From JBGSMF01 sp964651475 (lineage in GTDB: Bacteria; Chloroflexota; Anaerolineae; Fen-1058), in the NCBI GenBank assembly GCA_964651475.1, contig CAZYXV010000075.1, forward strand, positions 1-7,544: a stretch of 7,544 nt of DNA, written 5' to 3'. The notes under the pieces are model-generated. The model saw only the letters and a list, made by a program, of their open reading frames with translations. It ran no database searches and was not told where the DNA came from. A program made the translations under genes and the position numbers. Shown here one piece after another: positions 1-6,830 of the stretch (position 1 is the first letter of the stretch; each line of letters starts with the position of its first letter).

Positions 1-18
1 TCGCACCCTCGCAATGAC
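1..18. repeat. Right-end fragment of a dispersed palindromic (MITE-like) repeat
   Basis: Bases 8-18 read ctcgcaatgac, identical to the right arm (7288-7298) of the complete palindromic repeat at 7182-7298. The preceding bases (tcgcaccct) resemble the ttcgaccct found just inside that arm. The window edge cuts off the rest, so only the terminus is seen. This places the same repeat family on both sides of the operon. Confidence 0.6.
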
Positions 19-25
19 AACAAAA

Positions 26-54
26 TTGCAGATTGTGCCCGCGCCCAGTATATC
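26..54 (+). promoter_or_regulatory. Possible weak sigma70-type promoter for the operon
   Basis: TTGCAG (26-31) and TATATC (49-54) are separated by 17 bp and lie about 28 bp upstream of the ATG at 82. They match the -35 and -10 consensus at only 3/6 and 4/6 positions. This is the best candidate in the short stretch between the left-edge repeat and the first gene, but a true promoter could lie upstream of the window. Confidence 0.2.
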
Positions 55-81
55 CTGAAAACAATCGCAGAGCGCTCAACT

Positions 82-963
82 ATGCAATCGCATGCATCGA
101 AAACTGGTTTGAACAAATTGCCTCTTTGGAAACAATTGAGCGCGACTTTGAATTGGACGCGCTCGAGTTACATTCTGATGAGCCTCTTTGCAGCGATTGT
201 GCTTCTCATCATCGTCGTGTGGTGGCCGCTGGCTAAAGAGTATCTATCTTGCTTTGATCCCCACCGCCCCTGGTGGAGCCAGTTTGACTGGCTGCTGCTG
301 GGCAACTTTCTGGTGATGTCACTGTTGATCATGGCCGGGGCTGACCTTAGAGTTGATGCATTAATTGTCATAGTTGGGTTGGCTGGTGGGTTGGTGATTG
401 AAAGTTGGGGAACACAAACAAATCTGTGGCGCTATTATACGGCTGAGCGCCCACCGCTATGGATCATCCCGGCCTGGCCGATTGCCAGTTTGTCTATAGA
501 TCGCTTGGTGCGCTTGTTGCAAACAGCAGTCAGCCGTCAGCCGTCAGCTATCAGCCGTCAGCAGTCGGCCATCAGCAGTCAATTGTCAGCAGTCAGCCAT
601 CAACAAGCTGTTGTTGGTGATCGCCTTATCTGGACCGCTCTGTATTGGCTGATCTTTGCTATCTTTTACGGCCTGATGCTGCTCTTTGTCTGGCCAACGA
701 CTGACAAGTCATTCACGCTAATGTCGCTGGCGCTGTGCGCCCTTTTGATTATGACCCCCACCGATTATCGCCTGGCCGTGTTGACCTTTGTAGCGGGTTC
801 TGGTGCTGGCTTTTGGCTTGAACTCTGGGGAACGACCCGCGCTTGCTGGACCTATTACACTCAACAAACGCCGCCGCTGTTTGCCGTGTTGGCGCACGGC
901 ATGGCGGCAGTGGCCTTTTGGCGGGCAGGGCTGCTGATCAAGCAAGTGAGGCTAACAAAATAG
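82..963 (+). CDS. Internally duplicated polytopic membrane protein of unknown function
   Basis: A 293-residue integral membrane protein whose family I do not recognise. Hydrophobic segments lie at about 31-50, 69-86, 91-106, 122-138, 183-204, 211-225, 230-246 and 264-287. The halves align without gaps at an offset of 140 residues: LLIM-x3-D-x-R at 81-90 and 221-230, then E-x-W-G-T, W, YYT and PPL at E107/E247, W109/W249, W116/W256, Y118-T120/Y258-T260 and P124-L126/P264-L266. The conserved acidic and aromatic residues near membrane segments suggest a ligand or catalytic site in each half. The ExxG-type pattern faintly recalls carotenoid hydratase (CruF) and lycopene cyclase-like membrane proteins, but that is only a resemblance. 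The linker at 149-176 is four copies of a 7-residue repeat. The start is uncertain: ATG 82 lacks a clear ribosome binding site, and the in-frame ATG at 178 (residue 33) would still keep most of the first membrane segment. The stop codon overlaps the next gene's Shine-Dalgarno. Confidence 0.75.
   Translation: MQSHASKTGLNKLPLWKQLSATLNWTRSSYILMSLFAAIVLLIIVVWWPLAKEYLSCFDPHRPWWSQFDWLLLGNFLVMSLLIMAGADLRVDALIVIVGLAGGLVIESWGTQTNLWRYYTAERPPLWIIPAWPIASLSIDRLVRLLQTAVSRQPSAISRQQSAISSQLSAVSHQQAVVGDRLIWTALYWLIFAIFYGLMLLFVWPTTDKSFTLMSLALCALLIMTPTDYRLAVLTFVAGSGAGFWLELWGTTRACWTYYTQQTPPLFAVLAHGMAAVAFWRAGLLIKQVRLTK
526..609 (+). repeat. Heptanucleotide tandem repeat encoding four 7-residue units
   Basis: From 527 to 603 the DNA is eleven successive heptamers of consensus C(A/C)(G/A)TCAG (cagtcag, ccgtcag, ccgtcag, ctatcag, ccgtcag, cagtcgg, ccatcag, cagtcaa, ttgtcag, cagtcag, ccatcaa). 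Because 7 is not a multiple of 3, three heptamers make one 21-nt coding unit, giving AVSRQPS, AISRQQS, AISSQLS and AVSHQQA at residues 149-176. The tract lies exactly between the two homologous halves of the membrane protein. It resembles in style the short tandemly repeated heptanucleotides known from cyanobacteria. Confidence 0.9.
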
Positions 964-967
964 GAGG
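962..967 (+). promoter_or_regulatory. Shine-Dalgarno of the glycyl radical enzyme, overlapping the upstream stop codon
   Basis: AGGAGG at 962-967 overlaps the TAG stop (961-963) of the membrane protein and lies 5 nt before the GTG start at 973. An ATG at 971 is closer but is followed at once by TGA, so GTG 973 must be the start. The arrangement favours translational coupling of the two genes. Confidence 0.8.
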
Positions 968-972
968 CAAAT

Positions 973-3489
973 GTGATTACAACCACCTTCGAACAACCAC
1001 GCTACGCAATCAAAAAAACCACTAACCTTTCGCCGCGCATTCAATGGCTGCGCGACTATTACTTTCAAGGCGTCCGGCGCAAGTGGAACAACGAGTTCAC
1101 CGCCTGGACGACGGGCGAGCCCTGGGATTTTCAATACCAGGAGCTTGATTTCTACATCGTCCCAGAAACCTATACCTTTTTCCAGACCTTTCGTTCTGCA
1201 TTTAACCAGACGGCCAAAAAGGTCTCGCTCGATCCCAACTTTTGGACGTGGAGCCTGCCGGAACGCAAAGCCTGGTTCACCCGAGAGGTGATGGTGCGTT
1301 ATCTGCCTAAAGAAATCTTGCCCGGCGACCTGATCGCCGGCGCGCGTTTTAACATCATGACCTCTACCTGCCTGACGGAGAGCGAGGCCAAACAGTACAG
1401 CAAGCTGGTGTACGGTCCGGGCGGAACGCGCGCCGCCATCAAGTGGTTCCACGAACACGGCTATGGCAACACCGGCTCGACCAGCGGGCATCTCATCCCC
1501 GACTATGCGCGCATCATCGAGCGCGGTTGGCAAGACGTTCACGCCGAACTCGAACGGCGCTACGATTCACTCTCCGCACAAGACAAACAGGGCAGCCGCG
1601 GCGCGCAACTGCGCGCTATGCTGGTCGCTGCCACCATGCCGCGCGATCTGGCCGCCGAATACAGCCGCGTGTGCCGCGGGCTGGCGGAGCGCGAGCGCGA
1701 CGAAACCCGGCGGGCCGAGCTGCGGCAAATGGCGCGCAACCTCGAGCGCGTGCCGTGGGAAGCGGCGCAGACGTTTTGGGAGGCCATGCAATCGCTGTGG
1801 CTGACTCATATGCTGGTCATGGCCGACGAAAATTATCCCGGCCCCGGCACGTCGTTTGGCCGAATTGACCAGTACCTCTATCCAGTGTGGAAGAAGTCGC
1901 TCGACGAAGGCATGAGCCGCGAGCAAGGCAAAGACATTCTCAAGTGCTTTTGGATTCACGCCAACACCGCCTACGACGCCATGATTCGCACGGGCGGCAA
2001 CCAGGGTATCACTGCCGGTTACGGGCAACTGATCACGCTTTCTGGAATGGGCGCGGGCGGCCAGGACATGACTAACGACCTGACCTATGCCATGCTCGAA
2101 GTGATTGACGAAATGTCGCCCATCCTCGAACCCAAGCCCAATGTGCGGCTGCATCGCCGCACGCCTGGCGCGCTGCTGGACAAAGTGGTGGACATGATCG
2201 CCTCAAGTCAGGGTGCGCCCTTTTTGCTAAACTTTGACGAGCGCTCCATCGCGGGAATGCTGCGCCAGGCTGAACTTTCGCACGTGCAGCACTTGATCAA
2301 CGAGAGCAACGTTTATGACTATGCGCCGGTGGGTTGCCTGGAAAATACAATGGTGGGCAATGATCGTTCCGGCACGGTAGATAATAATCTGAATTTGCTC
2401 AAGGCCGTTGAACTGGCATTGGCGGGCGGATATGACTTGCTTCCGTTCACCGATCCGATGACGGGCAAGACCGAACCGCGCCGGCGCTGGGGGCCAGATA
2501 CAGGCAGCCCGGAAACATTCCAGACCTGGGATGCATTTTGGAACGCCTATGTGATTCAGACCCATTACATCATTCACAAGATTGTCGAGTTGTACGAGCG
2601 GACCGAAAAAGTCCGCGCTCGCTTTTCTCCCACGCCCTATCTTTCTTGCCTGGTGAGAGGCTGCGCGGAAAAGGGGCTGGATGTGACCCAGGGCGGCGCC
2701 GAACTGGCTTACACCACCATCGAGGCTGTCACGTTCGCCTCAACGGTGGATTCGCTGCTGGCGATCAAGTACCTGGTATTCGATCATCATGTGTGCACAC
2801 TGCCCGACCTGGTCCGGGCGCTCGAGGCCAACTGGGTGGGCCACGAGGTATTGCAGGCCAAAGCGATCAACAAAGCGCCCAAGTATGGCCGAGATGATGA
2901 CGAGGCCGACGCGTTGGGCCAGCAGGTGATGCAAGTGTGGACGGAGGAAACCTGGAAGCATAAAACACGCTGCACGGGGCGCCAGTTCCGGCCCGGCATG
3001 CTGAGCTGGAACTATTGGATCTCGGATGGCTATATCTTGCCGGCCAGCCCCGATGGCCGGCCCAAGGGCAAGTTTTTATCCAACGCCATTTGCCCCTCGA
3101 ACGGCGCAGACATTAATGGCCCCACGGCCAACATCAACTCGGTGGGCAAAGTGTTGGGCGGACGGGACCCGGCCGGCCAGGGCGATTGGCAAGGCTTTAT
3201 CAATTTGCTGCCTAACGGCGCAAGCCACACCATGACGTTCAGCCCGGCCTTGCTGCGCGACCATGAGCACAAGACCAAGTTCAAAGCGCTCTTGCGCGGC
3301 TATGTTGAAAATGGCGGCACGGCGCTGCAAATCAACGTCATAGACGCCGACATGCTGCGAGACGCGCAAAAGCACCCTCAAGACTATCGGCATTTGCTGG
3401 TGCGGGTGACGGGGTACAATGCCTACTTTACCAGCATCGGCAAAGAGCTGCAGGACGAGATTATCGCGCGCGAAAGCCACTCGATGTGA
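973..3489 (+). CDS. Glycyl radical enzyme, arylacetate decarboxylase-like
   Basis: An 838-residue cytoplasmic enzyme of the pyruvate formate-lyase superfamily. Its activase places a radical on a backbone glycine, which makes a thiyl radical on the active-site cysteine to attack substrate. The PFL-like domain fills most of the chain. The thiyl loop is APVGCLENT with Cys455 and Glu457, followed by GNDRSGT. The C-terminal glycyl radical motif is RVTGYNAYF with Gly814, and NG and GG-x-ALQ-x-NV motifs precede it. Cys-x-Glu excludes pyruvate formate-lyase itself (Cys-Cys). The residue after Glu is Asn, not the Pro usual in choline lyase and diol/glycerol dehydratases. CLENT with GNDRSGT, and the LPGDLIAGARFN segment, remind me most of 4-hydroxyphenylacetate, phenylacetate and indoleacetate decarboxylases, recalled from memory. 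It is somewhat shorter than the roughly 900 residues of hydroxyphenylacetate decarboxylase, and no small iron-sulfur HpdC subunit is encoded nearby. Thr813 before the radical glycine departs from the usual Ala/Ser/Cys. Superfamily membership is near certain; the substrate is not established. Confidence 0.95.
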   Translation: MITTTFEQPRYAIKKTTNLSPRIQWLRDYYFQGVRRKWNNEFTAWTTGEPWDFQYQELDFYIVPETYTFFQTFRSAFNQTAKKVSLDPNFWTWSLPERKAWFTREVMVRYLPKEILPGDLIAGARFNIMTSTCLTESEAKQYSKLVYGPGGTRAAIKWFHEHGYGNTGSTSGHLIPDYARIIERGWQDVHAELERRYDSLSAQDKQGSRGAQLRAMLVAATMPRDLAAEYSRVCRGLAERERDETRRAELRQMARNLERVPWEAAQTFWEAMQSLWLTHMLVMADENYPGPGTSFGRIDQYLYPVWKKSLDEGMSREQGKDILKCFWIHANTAYDAMIRTGGNQGITAGYGQLITLSGMGAGGQDMTNDLTYAMLEVIDEMSPILEPKPNVRLHRRTPGALLDKVVDMIASSQGAPFLLNFDERSIAGMLRQAELSHVQHLINESNVYDYAPVGCLENTMVGNDRSGTVDNNLNLLKAVELALAGGYDLLPFTDPMTGKTEPRRRWGPDTGSPETFQTWDAFWNAYVIQTHYIIHKIVELYERTEKVRARFSPTPYLSCLVRGCAEKGLDVTQGGAELAYTTIEAVTFASTVDSLLAIKYLVFDHHVCTLPDLVRALEANWVGHEVLQAKAINKAPKYGRDDDEADALGQQVMQVWTEETWKHKTRCTGRQFRPGMLSWNYWISDGYILPASPDGRPKGKFLSNAICPSNGADINGPTANINSVGKVLGGRDPAGQGDWQGFINLLPNGASHTMTFSPALLRDHEHKTKFKALLRGYVENGGTALQINVIDADMLRDAQKHPQDYRHLLVRVTGYNAYFTSIGKELQDEIIARESHSM

Positions 3490-3495
3490 GGCGCT

Positions 3496-4446
3496 ATGCA
3501 ATCCGGTCTAATCTTGCACCTGCAGCGGCTTTCAACCGAAGACGGTCCCGGCCTGCGCACCACAGTCTTTTTCAAAGGCTGCCCCTTGCGCTGCCAGTGG
3601 TGCCACAACCCCGAAAGCCTTTCGCCCAAGCCGCAGGTTCAGTGGCTTGAGCAGCGCTGCATTGGCTGCAACACTTGCCTGGGAGTTTGTCCCAATGGCA
3701 GTCTGACCAGAACAGAGCAAGGCATCGCCATTGAGCGCGAGCGCTGCACCGGCTGCGGCGCGTGCGCGCGCGAGTGCCCGGCGAACGCGATGGAGCTGCT
3801 TGGCGTGCGCGCCAATGCCGCCGAGTTGTTCGATGAATTGATCAAAGACCGCGTATACTTTGAACAGTCCGGCGGCGGCGTGACCTTGTCTGGCGGCGAG
3901 CCGACATTGCAGCCCGATTTGGCCGCCGCACTCTTGCGCCGGCTGCGGGAGGCCGGCATTCACACGGCGCTGGATACGTGCGGCCTGTGCCCGGCGGCCA
4001 ACCTTGAACAGGTGTTGCCTTATACTGACCTGGTGTTGTTTGACCTGAAAGAAATCCAGGCGGAGCGGCACCGCGAGCTTGCGGGGCAATCGAACCAGAG
4101 GATATTGGAAAACCTTGCGCTCGTCCGGGATTTTATCGCCGCCCGCGCGCCGCAGACCCGATTGTGGATCAGAACACCTCTCATTCCCGGCGCAACGGCC
4201 ACGAGCGAAAATATTGTCGGGCTGGGCGCATTTATCGCCCAACATCTTGACGGCGCCGTTCAGCGTTGGGAACTGTGCGCGTTCAATAACCTGTGTCGAG
4301 ACAAATACCGCCGATTAGGAATGGAATGGCGCTTTGCCCAAACGCCGCTCATGACGCAGGAAGAACTGCGAGGGTGGGAACGCTGCGCTCAAGCATCAGG
4401 TGTTCGCCCAGATATTGTGCTGGCTACTGGCCCGACTCAAAGTTAG
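3496..4446 (+). CDS. Glycyl radical enzyme activating enzyme (radical SAM, with ferredoxin domain)
   Basis: A 316-residue cytoplasmic activase that reductively cleaves S-adenosylmethionine and abstracts hydrogen from Gly814 of the neighbouring enzyme. The N-terminal STEDGPGLRT segment (13-22) is typical of the family. The radical-SAM cluster ligands are Cys29, Cys33 and Cys36 in CPLRCQWCHNPES. An inserted bacterial ferredoxin domain follows, with two CxxCxxCxxxCP sets (Cys55/58/61/65 and Cys84/87/90/94) that would hold two further [4Fe-4S] clusters. GGGVTLSGGEP (126-136) is the SAM-binding glycine motif. Activases of glycerol/diol dehydratase, choline lyase and arylacetate decarboxylases carry this insert, while the classical pyruvate formate-lyase activase lacks it. 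The ATG lies 6 nt after the enzyme's stop, with a modest GAGG site (3488-3491) overlapping that stop, so expression is probably coupled. Length and motifs are complete. Confidence 0.95.
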   Translation: MQSGLILHLQRLSTEDGPGLRTTVFFKGCPLRCQWCHNPESLSPKPQVQWLEQRCIGCNTCLGVCPNGSLTRTEQGIAIERERCTGCGACARECPANAMELLGVRANAAELFDELIKDRVYFEQSGGGVTLSGGEPTLQPDLAAALLRRLREAGIHTALDTCGLCPAANLEQVLPYTDLVLFDLKEIQAERHRELAGQSNQRILENLALVRDFIAARAPQTRLWIRTPLIPGATATSENIVGLGAFIAQHLDGAVQRWELCAFNNLCRDKYRRLGMEWRFAQTPLMTQEELRGWERCAQASGVRPDIVLATGPTQS

Positions 4447-4463
4447 GTTGCTATGTTCCAAAC

Positions 4464-4468
4464 AGGAG
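4464..4468 (+). promoter_or_regulatory. Ribosome binding site that fixes the split-barrel gene start
   Basis: AGGAG at 4464-4468 sits 6 nt before ATG 4475. The longer in-frame start at ATG 4400 would overlap the activase gene by 47 nt, has no comparable site, and would add 25 residues that are just the activase sequence read in another frame. ATG 4475 is therefore preferred. Confidence 0.75.
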
Positions 4469-4474
4469 TACAAG

Positions 4475-5314
4475 ATGCCCAATTCACTCACGGCGTTTTC
4501 TGAAGCGGATATGCGGAGCCTCCATGTCCCACTCAAGATCGGTCTGCTGGCAACTATTAATAATATAGGCTTGCCGCACCTCACACTCATCTCTACACTC
4601 CAGCCCTGCCAGCCCAGGCAATTGGCCTGGGGGCAATTCACCGAAGGATTATGCAAGCAATTCATTCAAGCCAATCCCAAGACCGGCTTTCTCATCATGA
4701 CGCTCGATAGGCGCTTGTGGCGCGGCCAGGCGACCTTTACGCACACAGCCAGGCAAGGCCGGGAGTATGATCTATATAACAACACGCCAATGTTTCGCTA
4801 CAACGCTTACTTTGGCGTGCATACAGTGTACTATATGGACCTGGTGCAGTACCGGCAAGGCGCGCTGCCGATGAATGACATTGTGCCGGCGGCAATCAAG
4901 ACAATGTTCGCCAAAATGCTTGCGCGCAAAAACAATGCCAACATATTGAACCTGTGGACGCGGCAACTTTTTGACAAAATATCAAACCTGAAATTCATAG
5001 CCTACGTTGGCGCGGAGGGCTACCCCGTTATCATTCCCGTGATCCAGGCCCAGGCATTGGATAGCGCGCGGGTGATTTTTTCCACATCGGTTTACGCAGA
5101 CGAACTGGCGGCCATTCCCGCCAATACAACCCTGGCAGTGTTTGGCATGTCGTTTGAGATGGAAGATGTTTTGCTGCGCGGCGATTTGAACTGGCAGCAT
5201 GTGAGCGGAATCCGCTGCGGTGTGGTCAATGTGAATTGGGTTTACAGCCCAATGCCGCCCAAGCCGCAACAAATCTACCCGGAATTGGAACTCGAACCCG
5301 TAACCATTTTTTAA
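4475..5314 (+). CDS. Pyridoxamine-phosphate-oxidase-like protein with tandem FMN-binding split barrels
   Basis: A predicted 279-residue soluble protein. Residues about 20-90 (LKIGLLATINNIGLPHLTLI, then a stretch ending in LWRGQATF) have the character of the FMN-binding split-barrel fold of the pyridoxamine 5'-phosphate oxidase-like superfamily: a strand, a G-x-P turn, a second strand, a helix, then paired strands. A second stretch at about 173-240 (KFIAYVGAEGYPVIIPV, ending in VLLRGDL) follows the same pattern, so I read it as two tandem domains joined by a roughly 80-residue, partly helical segment. Members of this superfamily bind FMN, F420 or haem and carry out varied redox reactions, or simply store flavin. 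True pyridoxine biosynthesis is unlikely given the size and context. It lies 28 nt after the activase and 12 nt before the FAD oxidoreductase, suggesting an accessory redox role in the same pathway. The fold is inferred by eye; the substrate is unknown. Confidence 0.7.
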   Translation: MPNSLTAFSEADMRSLHVPLKIGLLATINNIGLPHLTLISTLQPCQPRQLAWGQFTEGLCKQFIQANPKTGFLIMTLDRRLWRGQATFTHTARQGREYDLYNNTPMFRYNAYFGVHTVYYMDLVQYRQGALPMNDIVPAAIKTMFAKMLARKNNANILNLWTRQLFDKISNLKFIAYVGAEGYPVIIPVIQAQALDSARVIFSTSVYADELAAIPANTTLAVFGMSFEMEDVLLRGDLNWQHVSGIRCGVVNVNWVYSPMPPKPQQIYPELELEPVTIF

Positions 5315-5326
5315 ACAGGAGGCTAC

Positions 5327-6820
5327 ATGGCTGATTACGATGCAATTGTCATTGGCGCAGGCTGCGGCGGGCTGAGCGTCGGTTCGCAGCTCGCCAAACA
5401 GGGCCGCAAGACGCTTGTCTTGGAGCAGAGCGAGCGTGTGGGCGGCTGCTGCTCAACGTTCGAGCGGGACGGCTTTCACTTTGACCTGGGCGCGTCCATC
5501 GTCGAAAGCGCCGACCTGATCAACATGGCGTTTGAGCGATTGGGCACAACGCTGCGGAACGAGGTTGACCTGGCGACCTGCGACCCAACATATACCGTCA
5601 TGCTGCACGATGGAAGCAAAATCAAATTCCCGCTCTCAATTGACGAATCGGCGCAAGAAATTGGCCGGCTCGCGCCTCAAGATGTGACAGGCTGGCGCGA
5701 GTTTGTTCGCTACATGCGCGATTTCAAAGCGGCATTGGGCGACTTTTTCACCTCTCCCGCTCTCACCTTGGGCGACATGGCGCAGGTGTTTATCAAATCG
5801 CCCAAACTGCTCCAGTTCGCCCCGCTCTTTCTCAGCAGCTACCAGGACGTGATGCTCAAGTTTTTCAAAGATCCGCGCACGCGCGAAGCGCTGTCTTATC
5901 AGACGCTCTTTGTTGGCCTGCCGCCGGAATTGGCTCCAGGCTTGTTTGCCGTGATTCCTTACGCAGAGCACGATGGCCTGTATTATTGCCGGGGCGGCAT
6001 GATAGGCATCCCGGCGGCGCTACTGCGCTGCGGCGAAAAACTGGGCTTGCAGGTCAAGCTCAACACGCGCGTTGAGCGCGTGCTTGTGCGCAACGGGCGC
6101 GCCATTGGCGTGCGCCTGACCGATGGGACAGAACTGACGGCCAACATCATCGTCTCTGACATTAACGCCAAGACACTGTATCTCGATCTGATCGGCGAGG
6201 AACACTTGCCCTGGCTGGCGCGTGTTGGCATCAAGAGCTATGAATACGCCATGGCCGTGCCGATGCTGTACCTGGGCGTGGATTACGCGCCGCCGCTCGA
6301 ATCGCACCACACGCTTGTCACGTTGCCGATGGAAAAGGTGAACGAATTCTGGTGGAACACTTATCAGCAAGATCGTTACCCTGAGAAGCAATTTGGCATC
6401 ATCAGTTGGACTTCGGGCACCGATCCATCGTTAGCGCCTCAAGGTAAACACATCATTGTGCTGACGCTTGCGCCTGGGCCTTATCATCTGCGCGGCACAA
6501 CGTGGGACGCGGTCAAACCCGGCCTGACTGAAAGCCTCGTCTGTGACTTGGAGCGTTATATTCCCGGCCTGGCCAGTCACGTCCAGGTAGCCGAGCTTGC
6601 CACGCCGCTTGACTTTGAACGAAGGTTGCTTGCACCTCACGGCGCGATCTATGCGCTTCGGCAAGACATCACCAGCGAGATGGCCTTCCGGCCCTCGGCC
6701 AAATCCAAATCCATCCAGGGGCTATACCTGGTGGGCGCTTCGACGCATCCTGGCGGCGGCGTCCCGACGACCATTGCTTCGGGCTTGATCGCCGCCGACC
6801 TGATTGAAAAATACGAATAA
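5327..6820 (+). CDS. CrtI/phytoene-desaturase-like FAD-dependent oxidoreductase
   Basis: A 497-residue flavoprotein. The N-terminal Rossmann motif is VIGAGCGG (8-15), ending at the ribose-binding acidic residue Glu33 (LVLEQ). Then comes VGGCCSTFERDGFHFDLGAS (38-57), the second dinucleotide-binding signature shared by phytoene desaturases, retinol saturases and amine oxidases. The C-terminus has LYLVGASTHPGGGVPTTIAS, the typical FAD-contact loop of the CrtI family, followed by a short helix. Length fits CrtI (about 490-510). Known members desaturate, isomerise or saturate long hydrophobic polyenes at membranes, but many family members have no known substrate and this one has no carotenoid genes such as crtB or crtE beside it. 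AGGAGG (5317-5322) lies 4 nt before the ATG. Coming after a radical enzyme, it may oxidise or reduce that enzyme's product. Fold assignment is strong; substrate is open. Confidence 0.9.
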   Translation: MADYDAIVIGAGCGGLSVGSQLAKQGRKTLVLEQSERVGGCCSTFERDGFHFDLGASIVESADLINMAFERLGTTLRNEVDLATCDPTYTVMLHDGSKIKFPLSIDESAQEIGRLAPQDVTGWREFVRYMRDFKAALGDFFTSPALTLGDMAQVFIKSPKLLQFAPLFLSSYQDVMLKFFKDPRTREALSYQTLFVGLPPELAPGLFAVIPYAEHDGLYYCRGGMIGIPAALLRCGEKLGLQVKLNTRVERVLVRNGRAIGVRLTDGTELTANIIVSDINAKTLYLDLIGEEHLPWLARVGIKSYEYAMAVPMLYLGVDYAPPLESHHTLVTLPMEKVNEFWWNTYQQDRYPEKQFGIISWTSGTDPSLAPQGKHIIVLTLAPGPYHLRGTTWDAVKPGLTESLVCDLERYIPGLASHVQVAELATPLDFERRLLAPHGAIYALRQDITSEMAFRPSAKSKSIQGLYLVGASTHPGGGVPTTIASGLIAADLIEKYE

Positions 6821-6830
6821 GGAGGCCAGC

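Noticed and set aside
33..236. A 67-residue reading frame overlapping the start of the membrane protein gene
   Set aside because: It overlaps the hydrophobic N-terminus of a better-supported gene by over 150 nt, begins without a convincing ribosome binding site and has no recognisable domain.
526..609. CRISPR array or clustered direct repeats
   Set aside because: The units are contiguous 7-mers without spacers and lie within an open coding frame.
952..1542. A 196-residue reverse-strand frame opposite the start of the radical enzyme gene
   Set aside because: It is antisense to a clear enzyme gene in GC-biased sequence, has no ribosome binding site or family features, and is typical of codon-bias shadow frames. 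Similar reverse frames at 1567-2154 and 3532-4245 were set aside for the same reason.
4400..4474. A longer N-terminus for the split-barrel protein starting at ATG 4400
   Set aside because: It would overlap the activase gene by 47 nt without a ribosome binding site, while ATG 4475 has AGGAG at proper spacing and starts close to the recognisable domain.
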